Origin: Arthrobacter psychrolactophilus | Lineage (GTDB): Bacteria > Actinomycetota > Actinomycetes > Actinomycetales > Micrococcaceae | Assembly (NCBI RefSeq): GCF_003219795.1 | Contig: NZ_QJVC01000005.1 | Coordinates: 114,320 to 178,319 of the forward strand | Length of the DNA stretch: 64,000 nucleotides | Reading direction: 5' to 3' | Program-made: the position numbers and the translations under genes | The notes under the pieces: generated by a model | What the model was told of the DNA's origin: nothing | Databases searched by the model: none | Seen by the model: the letters and a program-made list of their open reading frames with translations, nothing else | Shown here: piece by piece, positions 19,138 to 29,566 of the stretch | Layout of the letters: each line of letters begins with the position of its first letter | Numbering within the stretch: position 1 is the stretch's first letter

Positions 19138-20017
19138 CTTCAGGCTCCCCTAGGTAGGCGGAAATCACGCGTGGATCTTCCCGGATATCGTGTGGCTTAC
19201 CGTCAGCAATCTTCTTGCCAAACTCCAACACCACGATTCTGTCCGTGACACCCATGACGAGTTTCATATCGTGCTCAATCAGCAGCACGGTGTAGCCGTC
19301 ATCTCGAATGGTCCGGATGAGGGACATGAGCTCTTCTTTTTCGGCCGGGTTGAAGCCGGCCGCGGGCTCATCCAGGCACAAGACCTTGGGGTCCGTGGCC
19401 AAGGCTCGGGCAATCTCGAGTCGCCGCTGGCTGCCGTAGGACAAATGCCGCGACAGGGTTGCGGCCTGATCGGCAATACCCACGAACTCCAGCAACGCCA
19501 TGCCTCGCTCGATGGCGCTCTTTTCTTCCCTGATGTGCCGTGGCAGACGCAGCAGCGCCCCGATGACACTGGTCTTGTGACGGGCGTCCAGGCCCACGAC
19601 CACGTTTTCCAGGGCCGTCATCTCGGCAAAGAGGCGAATGTTCTGGAAGGTTCGGGCCAAACCAGCACGGGTGATCTTGTGCTGCTTCATGCCGTTGAGC
19701 ATCCGGCCCTCGAGGAGTATCTGTCCGCTCGTGGGCTTGTAGACACCTGTCATGGCGTTGAAGCACGTGGTCTTACCGGCACCGTTGGGGCCAATGAGAC
19801 CCAGAATTTCTCCGCGCTTGATGGTGAAGCTGACATTGTCCATAGCCACGAGGCCACCGAACTTCATGGTCAGGTTCTTCACCTCGACGAGATCCTCGCC
19901 CACCTCAACGTCAAAGGACCGTTCCGGGGCAACCGTCTCGGCGACCTCGAGGTCTACTCCCCCGGCAGCCAAGGCCTCGGTGTCCATGGATGCCTGTGGA
20001 TCTAGTGCGTCATTCAT
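19124..20017 (-). CDS. livG: Branched-chain amino-acid ABC transporter, ATP-binding protein LivG
   Basis: A 297-residue ABC ATPase. The first 40 residues are an acidic extension not needed for the fold. Then come Walker A GPNGAGKTTCFN, the Q-loop ARTFQNIRLF, a signature variant LSYGSQRRLEIARAL, Walker B LCLDEPAAGFNPAE and the LivG-specific C-terminal EFGKKIADGKPHDIREDPRVISAYLGE. The ATG overlaps the livM stop (ATGA), so translation is coupled. Confidence 0.93.
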   Translation of the reverse strand: MNDALDPQASMDTEALAAGGVDLEVAETVAPERSFDVEVGEDLVEVKNLTMKFGGLVAMDNVSFTIKRGEILGLIGPNGAGKTTCFNAMTGVYKPTSGQILLEGRMLNGMKQHKITRAGLARTFQNIRLFAEMTALENVVVGLDARHKTSVIGALLRLPRHIREEKSAIERGMALLEFVGIADQAATLSRHLSYGSQRRLEIARALATDPKVLCLDEPAAGFNPAEKEELMSLIRTIRDDGYTVLLIEHDMKLVMGVTDRIVVLEFGKKIADGKPHDIREDPRVISAYLGEPEDDFA

Positions 20018-21243
20018 GATGATGCCCCCTCAGCAGTTGATTGGGGTGTGGTGTCCGCTCGATGGCTCGCCTTGCCGTATTTACGTTTCACATCGGCATA
20101 AGCCTTGGTGCCATAAGCCAGCAAACGCTGGCGTGCCGGAACCAGACCCTGGGCGCGGTAGATCATGATGATGATCAGGGCGACACCAAAGATGAGGAAC
20201 TTGTACTCCGCGATGGCTGTGAAGCGCAGCGGGATGTAGGCCACGAGGGCACCACCGACGATGGCACCGACCTTGTTGCCTGAGCCGCCCAGAACAACTG
20301 CCGCAACAAATAAAATGGAGGTGACGACGTCGAACTTCTGGTTGTTCACAAAGCCAACCTGACCACCCATGATGGCACCTGCGAGCCCGCCGACACCGGC
20401 GCCGAGCGCGAAGGCCCACACCTTGTATTTGAAGGTGGGGACGCCCATGGTCTCGGCGGCGTCCTCGTCCTCGCGAATGGCGATCCAGGCGCGACCAACA
20501 CGGCTGCGCTCCATATTGCCCACGAGGAAGAGAATGATGATCAAGATGACAAGGGTGAGCCAGTACCAGGGGGTGCCGTTATTGTTAGCGAAAACGGGCA
20601 CCCCGTCGTCGCCAACTCCCGGCGGATGACCAACGTTTTGGAAACCGGGCTGACCCTTCATGGCCGGGATGAGCGTGGCTAGGATGCGCACGATCTCACC
20701 AAAACCAAGGGTCACGATGGCCAGGTAGTCACCGCGGAGGCGCAGGGTAGGCAGGCCCAACAACACACCCACAAACATGGACACCGCGATCGCGACGGGA
20801 ATGGTCCACAGGTACGGGATCTTGATGAAGGCCGAGTCTGGGCTGGTCAGCATGGCCGCGGTGTAGGAACCAACGGCGAAGAAGGCGATATAGCCCAGGT
20901 CGAGCAGGCCAGCGTAGCCAATCACAATGTTCAGGCCCACGGCTACGAGCGCGAAGATGGCCATGGCCTGGCAGGCTAGCGGCCAGTCGTTGCCGGGTTC
21001 GGTCGTGATCAAGGGGATGTCCATGAGGGGCAATAGAAAGGCTAAAACAACAACCGGCAGCAGCACGAGCCACTGCTTGGTGCGTGGCATTTCACGCCAC
21101 TTGTCGCTCCAGGCTCCGAAGGTGCGGCGCGGGCGCGCCACGGCGGCACTCGATCCGGGAGGAACACCGTGAGATTCGGCCTCGGCCGTGCCCTGTGCGG
21201 ACTTAGAGGTCTGTAGCGGCTTGGGTCCATCTGACATGCTCAT
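20014..21243 (-). CDS. livM: Branched-chain amino-acid ABC transporter, permease LivM
   Basis: A 409-residue permease. About 65 hydrophilic residues precede roughly 10 membrane segments with the LivM blocks IGYAGLLDLGYIAFFAVGSYTAAML, GLPTLRLRGDYLAIVTLGFGEIVRI and the coupling loop GRAWIAIREDEDAAETMGV. The ATG at 21243 overlaps the livH stop (ATGA) and has GGAG upstream; the frame is open further but runs inside livH. The long soluble N-terminus is an actinobacterial feature. Confidence 0.93.
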   Translation of the reverse strand: MSMSDGPKPLQTSKSAQGTAEAESHGVPPGSSAAVARPRRTFGAWSDKWREMPRTKQWLVLLPVVVLAFLLPLMDIPLITTEPGNDWPLACQAMAIFALVAVGLNIVIGYAGLLDLGYIAFFAVGSYTAAMLTSPDSAFIKIPYLWTIPVAIAVSMFVGVLLGLPTLRLRGDYLAIVTLGFGEIVRILATLIPAMKGQPGFQNVGHPPGVGDDGVPVFANNNGTPWYWLTLVILIIILFLVGNMERSRVGRAWIAIREDEDAAETMGVPTFKYKVWAFALGAGVGGLAGAIMGGQVGFVNNQKFDVVTSILFVAAVVLGGSGNKVGAIVGGALVAYIPLRFTAIAEYKFLIFGVALIIIMIYRAQGLVPARQRLLAYGTKAYADVKRKYGKASHRADTTPQSTAEGASS

Positions 21244-22247
21244 GCCTTGCTCCTTCCAAGCGAGGTGCCAAGGATTCCTTGCGGGCGAAGCAGCAAGACC
21301 AACACCAGTACCAGGAATGCGACAACGTCGGTCCACTGGGAGTTACCCAGCAGGATCTGTCCGTAGTTACCGATCAGGCCCAACAGCAGACCACCAAGGA
21401 GCGCACCGCGCACGTTGCCGATACCGCCGAGAACAGCTGCTGCGAAGGCCTTGATGCCGAGGATGAACCCACCGTTGTACACAACGCCGGAGGGAATCTT
21501 CATGGTGTAGAACAACGCCGCCGCGCCGGCGAGTACGCCGCCGATCACGAAGGTGGTGATGATGATCTTTTCCTTGTTCACGCCCATCAGGGTGGCCGTG
21601 TCGGGATCCTGCGCCACGGCGCGGATGCCGCGGCCGGTGCGGGACTTGCTGATGAAGCGTTCGGTGATGATCATCATGATGACCGCTGCCGTGACAATCA
21701 AGAGCTGATCGTTGTAAATGTAAGTGCCGAAGACCTCGAAGATCGGGGTGACCTTGAACATGGTCAGAGCCTGCTCCGGGACTGCTCCGCGCCATACGTA
21801 GATCAGGTACTGGATGGTGAAGGAGGCGCCGATCGCGGTGATCAGGAAGACCAGGCGGGGTGCGTTGCGTTTCCGGAGCGGTCTGTAGGCGACGCGCTCC
21901 AGGATAAAGGCTGTGAGCGCCGAGGCCAGAATGCCGACTATCAGCGCAAGTAAGAGATTGATGACGATGGCGCCGACCGCCAGATTCGGGTTCGACGGGC
22001 CAAAGCCGAGGAAGGACAGCGTAAACCAGACGCCGAAGCAGCCCATGATAAAGACTTCGGAGTGGGCAAAGTTAATGAGATTCAGAACGCCGTACACCAG
22101 GGTGTAGCCAAGTGCCACGAGCGCGTAAATGGAGCCGAAGGTCAGGCCATCGAAGGTGGCGGACCAGAAATTTTGAGCTAACGCTGCAAAGTCCAGCGTG
22201 ATCCAGTCGCTGGTCGGCGGTGCGGCCAGAAGAATGCTTGGAATCAT
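21240..22247 (-). CDS. livH: Branched-chain amino-acid ABC transporter, permease LivH
   Basis: A permease of about 335 residues with 8-9 membrane segments. It has the LivH blocks YALVALGYTLVYGVLNLINFAHSEV, TAIGASFTIQYL and the coupling loop GRGIRAVAQDPDTATLMGVN. The start is placed at 22247, where GGAA lies 6 bases upstream; an ATG four codons earlier (22259) abuts its own AAGGAA and is less likely. It is separated from livK by 143 bases, so processing or a second promoter could adjust the ratio to the binding protein. Confidence 0.92.
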   Translation of the reverse strand: MIPSILLAAPPTSDWITLDFAALAQNFWSATFDGLTFGSIYALVALGYTLVYGVLNLINFAHSEVFIMGCFGVWFTLSFLGFGPSNPNLAVGAIVINLLLALIVGILASALTAFILERVAYRPLRKRNAPRLVFLITAIGASFTIQYLIYVWRGAVPEQALTMFKVTPIFEVFGTYIYNDQLLIVTAAVIMMIITERFISKSRTGRGIRAVAQDPDTATLMGVNKEKIIITTFVIGGVLAGAAALFYTMKIPSGVVYNGGFILGIKAFAAAVLGGIGNVRGALLGGLLLGLIGNYGQILLGNSQWTDVVAFLVLVLVLLLRPQGILGTSLGRSKA

Positions 22248-22390
22248 GGGAATTTCCATTTCCTTAGGACGGCGTCCGGCAGATCATGCCATGGCCGGCG
22301 CACGTTTAAAAGGTGGGCTGATGGGTACGAACACGAACAATGCTGTGGGGCGAAGTTCCGCCCCACAGCACCGTTCCTCAGTTGGGTTTA

Positions 22391-23623
22391 CTACCCGATA
22401 GCTCCGATGGGAAGAATCTTGCCGTTCTCCACCTTGTAGCCGTAGACCGTGGGCGACTGCAGCTCGCCCTTGTCGTTCCACTTGTAGTGCTTGCTCAGAC
22501 CGTCCTTGTCGTACGTCTTGACCCATTCCAGGAGTGACGCGCGATCCTGGTTGCCAGCGTCAATACCTGACAGCAGAACGGTTGCGGCGTCATAACCTTC
22601 GATGGAGTACGTTCCCGGATCAATACCGGCCAGCGCCTTGTAGTCCTTGGCGAAGGTCGGCAGCAATTCACCGGGGATGCACGGGCAGGTGAAGTAAGCG
22701 TTCTTTGACGCGTCACCGGCCTGCTTGATGAACTGGTCATCCTTGAGCCCATCCGGGCCGATGAACGTTCCCGTGTAGCCCTTGTTCACGAGCTGCTGAT
22801 CAAACGGGGCGCCTTCGGCGTAGTAGCCGGAGTAGAAGACTGCATCTGCCTTGGAGCTCATGATCTTAGAGATCGTGGCCGAGAAGTCCTTCTGGCCCTG
22901 CGTGACCTTGTCGGTGCCGGCCAAGGCATCGCCGAGGCCTTCCGCTGTGGTGGCACCCAAGCCGATGCCGTATTCGGAGTCATCCTGGACGATGTAGACC
23001 TTCTTGGCCATGAGCTTCTCGGTCATGAACGTGGCAGCGGCCGGTCCCTGGACTGCGTCGTTACCCAGTCCACGGAAGAAGGTGGTCCAGCCGTTGGTGG
23101 TCAGGCCCGGGTTGGTTGCTGCGGGGGTCACGTGGACCAGCTTGACCTGTTCGAAGATGTTGCCTGTGGCCTTGGATTCACCGGAGAAGGGCAGACCCAC
23201 AACGCCGATGATGCCTTCTTCTTTTGTTGCCTGGGTGACCGGGCCGGTGGCCTTATTGGGGTCGCCTTCAGTGTCAAACTTCTTGAACTGCACCTGGCAG
23301 TCCGGGTTGGCGGCGTTGTGCTCATTGATTGCGAGCTGCACACCGTTGAAAATATTGATGCCGAGCTGGGCGTTGGGGCCAGTCTGGGCGCCTACATAGG
23401 CCAATGTGGTGGTATCTGCACACTTGGCCTTCCCGTCGCCTGCCGGAAGAACCGCGTCCTTGGGAGTATCAATGGACGTCAGGGCCGGAATATTAATCGC
23501 CGAGCCTCCGCCAGCTGCAGACGAGCTACCGCCCTCGGGAGCAGCCGTATTTGCACACCCGGCCAAGAGCATTCCAAAGGTAGCGGCCGTAGCGAGCGTG
23601 GTCATAACTTTCTTGCGGTTCAT
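22391..23623 (-). CDS. livK: Branched-chain amino-acid binding lipoprotein LivK
   Basis: A 410-residue receptor of the leucine-binding type-1 periplasmic fold. The signal peptide (MNRKKVM, then a hydrophobic core) ends in the lipobox MLLAGC, and a Gly/Ser linker follows. The body shows LAYVGAQTGPNAQLG, VVGLPFSGESKATG and the DSEYGIGLG hinge. The start at 23623 follows AAAGGTGG; an upstream in-frame ATG at 23674 would bury the signal peptide. It is first in the liv operon with its own promoter region, which contains a CRP-like site. Confidence 0.93.
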   Translation of the reverse strand: MNRKKVMTTLATAATFGMLLAGCANTAAPEGGSSSAAGGGSAINIPALTSIDTPKDAVLPAGDGKAKCADTTTLAYVGAQTGPNAQLGINIFNGVQLAINEHNAANPDCQVQFKKFDTEGDPNKATGPVTQATKEEGIIGVVGLPFSGESKATGNIFEQVKLVHVTPAATNPGLTTNGWTTFFRGLGNDAVQGPAAATFMTEKLMAKKVYIVQDDSEYGIGLGATTAEGLGDALAGTDKVTQGQKDFSATISKIMSSKADAVFYSGYYAEGAPFDQQLVNKGYTGTFIGPDGLKDDQFIKQAGDASKNAYFTCPCIPGELLPTFAKDYKALAGIDPGTYSIEGYDAATVLLSGIDAGNQDRASLLEWVKTYDKDGLSKHYKWNDKGELQSPTVYGYKVENGKILPIGAIG

Positions 23624-23716
23624 GGATCCACCTTTCCCCGTGAGCGCTGGCACCGTGGAGTCCCGTTGCTCCACGTGAGCTGTGGCTTCACATGGTTTTG
23701 ACCCTACCCTCTAGAT

Positions 23717-23732
23717 TGTGATCCGGAACACA
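23717..23732 (-). promoter_or_regulatory. CRP/GlxR-like operator upstream of livK
   Basis: On the minus strand the sequence TGTGTTCCGGATCACA matches the TGTGA-N6-TCACA consensus in 9 of 10 positions. It lies 94 bases upstream of the livK start. The match suggests cAMP-dependent control; no experimental support is visible. Confidence 0.4.
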
Positions 23733-23864
23733 AGTATCGCGTAAAGATCTGATAACGGATGATTTTTTGCGTTTAAGAAGTACGACGGCGCGTTCCCGGC
23801 AATATTTTCCCCCTCACCGGCCGCTTATCAACACAAGGCGAGGGGTGCCGTCGTGCTTTAACGC

Positions 23865-23931
23865 AAAAAACCGACGTTTGCCTCCCTGGCTGGCGATTAA
23901 TCACCAGCCAGGGAAGCGAACGTCGGTTTTT
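23865..23931 (-). terminator. Terminator of idh
   Basis: A long stem of about 28 bp (AAAAACCGACGTTTGCCTCC side with few mismatches) closes on a CGATTAATCA loop and starts 25 bases beyond the idh stop, ending in a T-rich run on the minus strand. It partly overlaps a second, larger imperfect inverted repeat (23764-23789 with 23847-23870). Confidence 0.75.
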
Positions 23932-23955
23932 GTGGGTGCCCCTGAGGGCAAGGAA

Positions 23956-26208
<2,253 letters not shown>

Positions 26209-26293
26209 TTACTTGAGAATCTGGTGATATTTCTTTCCCTCCTAACTTACCCGAGAGTGCCCGTTTGCCCGCTATCGCCTCGGTGAAAACGTT

Positions 26294-26333
26294 TTAGGTG
26301 ACGCTGTCCTAAGTGAACTTAGCCTCACTTAGG
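26294..26333 (+). promoter_or_regulatory. DtxR/IdeR-type iron box and overlapping inverted repeat before ferritin
   Basis: TTAGGTGACGCTGTCCTAA (26294-26312) agrees with the TTAGGTTAGCCTAACCTAA iron-box consensus at most positions, including both outer arms. It overlaps a second inverted repeat with perfect 9-bp arms CCTAAGTGA and TCACTTAGG (26308-26316 and 26325-26333). Tandem iron boxes are known before actinobacterial ferritin genes, where the iron-loaded regulator activates transcription. Confidence 0.65.
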
Positions 26334-26369
26334 ATGCAGGAAATCGCTTTGCCGTTTAGCGTTGGAGCT

Positions 26370-26873
26370 ATGGAACTCACAGGAAAACTCGCAGCTGCCT
26401 TCAACGACCAAATCACGCTAGAAATCCAAGCCTCGGTGGTTTACCGCCAGCTGGCCATCGAAATGGATGTCCAGGATCTGCCCGGTATCTCAGCCTGGTT
26501 CTTGGCCCAGTCGGCCGAGGAACTCGTGCACGCACAGAAGTTCACCGACCACATGACCGACCGCAACGCTGCCCCGAAGATCGGCACGATCACGGCTCCG
26601 GACGTCACGATCAACTCCGTGATTGAGGCCTTCGAGGCATCTTTGGCTCACGAGCAGAAGGTCTCCGAATCCATCCGCAACCTCTACCGTCTAGCTCAGG
26701 CCGAGGGTGATATCGATTCGATCCCCATGCTGCACTGGTTCATCGAAGAGCAGGTTGAAGAGGAAGCTTCCGTTGGAGAAATCATCGGCCGCGTCCGCCT
26801 CATTGGCGCCGACGGCAATGGCCTGCTGCGTCTGGACGCCGAGCTCGGCTCCCGCAAGGAATCCGGCGAGTAA
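26370..26873 (+). CDS. ftn: Non-haem ferritin
   Basis: A four-helix-bundle iron-storage protein of 167 residues. Ferroxidase-site residues are visible: Glu in LEIQASVVY (near residue 17), the EEL-H pattern in SAEELVHAQKF (near 50), a Glu in LAHEQKVSESI and the Gln/Glu pair in FIEEQVEEEA. The start MELTGKL matches where homologues begin, but its ribosome-binding site is poorly spaced; a TTG at 26349 preceded by AGGAAA is an alternative. Regulation by iron is expected from the boxes upstream. It is divergent from idh. Confidence 0.9.
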   Translation: MELTGKLAAAFNDQITLEIQASVVYRQLAIEMDVQDLPGISAWFLAQSAEELVHAQKFTDHMTDRNAAPKIGTITAPDVTINSVIEAFEASLAHEQKVSESIRNLYRLAQAEGDIDSIPMLHWFIEEQVEEEASVGEIIGRVRLIGADGNGLLRLDAELGSRKESGE

Positions 26874-26884
26874 TTTTCCCCCAA

Positions 26885-26973
26885 CGCCGCATCACTTTAC
26901 GGCGTTAAAACCGTTTCGCTCCCTCACTCATTGAGGGAGCGAAACGGTTTTAACGCCTGAAGGTGGTGCGGCG
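26885..26973 (+). terminator. Compound terminator after ferritin
   Basis: A perfect 26-bp stem (26901-26926 and 26932-26957) with a 5-nt loop is enclosed by a second stem (CGCCGCATCAC at 26885 with GTGGTGCGGCG at 26963), then TTTTGTTT. The outer left arm is part of a sequence repeated near purH. Confidence 0.75.
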
Positions 26974-26992
26974 TTTTGTTTAAGGGGGGTCT

Positions 26993-27298
26993 TTACGGCC
27001 CGGGAGGTGGGCCGTTCACCCCTGGTTGATGCAGTGATTGCGTCAGCAGAGCCTGTTGCATAGCTTGCTGATGGGCCTGCTGATGCAGTTCCTGTCCGGG
27101 ATTGAATCCTGTGTGAGGTGCGGGGCGCATGGAGCCGTCGTCATCACCGTCCAAAAGGACATGGCTTTTTGCCTTGCCCTTGCCTCGAATGAGCGTCAGG
27201 ACCGTGACCGTTATCCCGGCCGCCATCAGAAGGACGATGACCGCCATGAAGACGGTAAAGAACGTTCCCGAGAGCAGAAAATCCTCGAATCCACCCAT
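26993..27298 (-). CDS. Small single-pass membrane protein, Gln/Pro-rich tail
   Basis: A 101-residue protein not recognised as a known family. One membrane helix (about residues 12-37) is followed by a basic stretch (RGKGKAKSH), an acidic DGDDDG and a Gln/His/Pro-rich tail ending PPPGP. GGAG is placed 7 bases before the ATG and coincides with the stop codon of the 51-residue gene upstream, so the two form a coupled pair. Function unknown. Confidence 0.6.
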   Translation of the reverse strand: MGGFEDFLLSGTFFTVFMAVIVLLMAAGITVTVLTLIRGKGKAKSHVLLDGDDDGSMRPAPHTGFNPGQELHQQAHQQAMQQALLTQSLHQPGVNGPPPGP

Positions 27299-27307
27299 AG
27301 TGAGCTC

Positions 27308-27463
27308 CTAGCGTGAGTCTGCGGGAGGGATAGCCTGGGCGCCCGGGTGCGGGAGATGTTCCTGCGGCACTGCCTTCTGCTTGGCGGGTCGCAAGCGGCC
27401 CAGCAACAGCACAACACCCAAGCTGACAACGATCAAAACAAAAATCCCAATAACAATAGCCAT
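27308..27463 (-). CDS. 51-residue single-pass membrane protein
   Basis: A very short gene: ATG with GGGGAG 8 bases upstream. It encodes a long N-terminal membrane helix (MAIVIGIFVLIVVSLGVVLL) followed by a basic RLRPAKQK and a proline-rich end. It lies 9 bases upstream of the 101-residue membrane protein and shares the same layout, so they probably form a two-gene operon. Function unknown. The following stretch to about 27717 contains no supportable gene. Confidence 0.55.
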   Translation of the reverse strand: MAIVIGIFVLIVVSLGVVLLLGRLRPAKQKAVPQEHLPHPGAQAIPPADSR

Positions 27464-27718
27464 GGTGCGTACTCCCCTAGTTCGCTTGAAATGGTTTGCG
27501 CTGTCTGTTGAGTCTGTCAGCTAGCTCACAGATGGCCAAGCCGTGGGGTCCGGGGAGCCGCTGCGCTACAGGTTCCTACGCGTCATGCCCCTTCACGGAT
27601 GATCCTGTACCGAGATGGCGAGCGATTCAGGCAGCTCAGCTATCGTTGTCGGGTTCTTTGGGCTTGTCAGGTGAGGCTTTGGTGATGCGTTTCTTGAGCC
27701 ATGGGGCCCCTTAAACCA

Positions 27719-27816
27719 AACGCTCCCTCACAAGAAAATATGAGGGAGCGTTGGCAACTATTAGCCGTAAAGTGATGCGGCGTCCGTCAATAACCGCCGT
27801 AAAGTGATGCGGCGTC
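27719..27816 (-). repeat. purH terminator hairpin and two tandem GCCGTAAAGTGATGCGGCG repeats
   Basis: The stem AACGCTCCCTCA/TGAGGGAGCGTT (27719-27752) with a 10-nt loop is a terminator for purH on the minus strand. Between it and the purH stop are two copies of GCCGTAAAGTGATGCGGCG (27764 and 27796, period 32). The same sequence appears inverted at 26885-26904 beside the ferritin terminator. Confidence 0.65.
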
Positions 27817-27821
27817 GGGGA

Positions 27822-29489
27822 TTAGTGGAAGAAGTGGCGGGCACCTGTGAAGTACATGGTGATGCCAGCAGCGTTAGCGGCCGCAATAACTTCCTCGTCG
27901 CGCACCGAGCCACCCGGCTGGACGACGGCGCGGACACCGGCGTCGAGCAGGATCTGCAGGCCATCGGCGAACGGGAAGAACGCGTCGGAGGAGGCGACGG
28001 CGCCGATGGAGCGCTGGGCCGAAACGCCTTCGGCACCTGCGGCACCGCCGGCTGCGTCAACATCGGACTCCACAACAACACCGAGCGTGTTGGCGCGTTC
28101 CACGGCCAACTTGCAGGAGTCAACGCGGTTGACCTGGCCCATGCCGATGCCCACGGCTGCGCCGTTGTTGGCGAGCAAGATGGCGTTGGACTTGGCTGCG
28201 CGAACAGCGGTCCAGGCGAAGGCGAGGTCGGCCAAGGTGGCCTCGTCGGCTGCGGCGCCCGCGGCGAGGGTCCAGTTGGCGGGGTTGTCGCCGTCGGCGT
28301 CAACCTTGTCCGACATCTGCACCAGCATGCCGCCGGAGACCTGACGAACTTCTGCCGGGTAGCGGCCGTAACCTTCCGGCAGAGCCAGCAGGCGGATGTT
28401 CTTCTTCTTGGAGAGGATCTCGATGGCTTCGGGCTCGAAGTCCGGTGCGATGACTACCTCGGTGAAGATGCCAGCCACGGTGCGGGCCATGCCTGCAGTG
28501 ACGGTGCGGTTAGCGGCGATGACGCCACCAAAAGCGGAGAGCGGATCGCAGGCGTGCGCCTTGGCGTGCGCGTCGGCGATCGGGTCAACGGCATCCGGGG
28601 AAGCCACCGCAACGCCGCACGGGTTGGCGTGCTTGATGACGGCAACGGCCGGCTCATCGAAGTCGAAGGCTGCACGGAGCGCGGCATCGGCGTCAACGAA
28701 GTTGTTGTAGCTCATGGCCTTGCCGTGGATCTGATCGGCCTGGGCAATGCCGGCGGGAGCACCCTTATCAACATAGAGCGCTGCCTGCTGGTGCGGGTTT
28801 TCCCCGTACCGCAGGACTTCTGAACGTTCCAGTGAGTAGCCTGCGTAGGACGGCCAGTCGATGATGCCATCGCCGTCTTCGTCCAGGAACTGAGCCGAGG
28901 TCCAGGCGGCAACAGCGTTGTCGTAGGCAGCGGTGTGGGCGAAAGCTGCTGCGGCCAGACGCTGGCGGGCAACGAGGGTGAAACCACCCTCTGCCGCGGC
29001 GGCAATGACGGAGCCGTAACGGGCCGGGTCAACAACCACGGCAACGGAGGGGTGGTTCTTCGCAGCGGCACGCACCATGGAGGGGCCACCAATGTCGATC
29101 TGTTCAACAACGGCGTCCTGGCCGGCACCGGAGTTCACGGTGTCAACGAAGGGGTACAGGTTGACCACGACGAGGTCGAAGGGCTCAATGTGCATTTCTT
29201 CGAGCTGGTGCACGTGGTCTTCGAGACGGCGGTCAGCCAAGATGCCAGCGTGAATGAGCGGGTGCAGGGTCTTCACACGGCCGTCGAGGCACTCCTGAAA
29301 ACCAGTCACCTCGGAAACCTCGGTGACGGGAACGCCGGCTGCGGCGATCTTTGAGGCCGTGGAACCGGTGGAAACAATGGCAACACCGGCGGCGTGCAGG
29401 CCGCGGGCCAGCTCCTCCAAACCGGTCTTGTCGTAAACCGAAATCAAAGCTCGGCGAAGGGGAACGCGGTTAAGCGGAACGCTGGTCAC
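27822..29489 (-). CDS. purH: Bifunctional AICAR transformylase/IMP cyclohydrolase
   Basis: Catalyses the last two steps of IMP synthesis. The 555-residue protein has an N-terminal MGS-like cyclohydrolase domain (about residues 1-200, with [32 protein letters not shown] and [10 protein letters not shown]) and a C-terminal transformylase domain with the catalytic Lys-His of [10 protein letters not shown] (near residue 290). It uses 10-formyl-THF, linking it to the glyA/folD/purU block. It is not adjacent to purN, which lies 6.3 kb away on the same strand behind an oppositely oriented block. No ZTP riboswitch is visible in its short upstream region. Confidence 0.96.
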   Translation of the reverse strand: MTSVPLNRVPLRRALISVYDKTGLEELARGLHAAGVAIVSTGSTASKIAAAGVPVTEVSEVTGFQECLDGRVKTLHPLIHAGILADRRLEDHVHQLEEMHIEPFDLVVVNLYPFVDTVNSGAGQDAVVEQIDIGGPSMVRAAAKNHPSVAVVVDPARYGSVIAAAAEGGFTLVARQRLAAAAFAHTAAYDNAVAAWTSAQFLDEDGDGIIDWPSYAGYSLERSEVLRYGENPHQQAALYVDKGAPAGIAQADQIHGKAMSYNNFVDADAALRAAFDFDEPAVAVIKHANPCGVAVASPDAVDPIADAHAKAHACDPLSAFGGVIAANRTVTAGMARTVAGIFTEVVIAPDFEPEAIEILSKKKNIRLLALPEGYGRYPAEVRQVSGGMLVQMSDKVDADGDNPANWTLAAGAAADEATLADLAFAWTAVRAAKSNAILLANNGAAVGIGMGQVNRVDSCKLAVERANTLGVVVESDVDAAGGAAGAEGVSAQRSIGAVASSDAFFPFADGLQILLDAGVRAVVQPGGSVRDEEVIAAANAAGITMYFTGARHFFH

Positions 29490-29566
29490 AGAAATACTCC
29501 AGAGGTGGATCGAAGGTGGCGACTCTATAAAGTTTATGTCACATCCACGCCGGTATGATCTCCCTT

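Noticed and set aside
27640-27715. Charged minus-strand tail-like peptide (LKKRITKASPDKPKEPDNDS)
   Set aside because: Looks like the end of a protein but has no start codon and a stop just upstream; too little to call even a pseudogene.
27804-28823. Plus-strand frame of 339 codons
   Set aside because: Antisense to purH.
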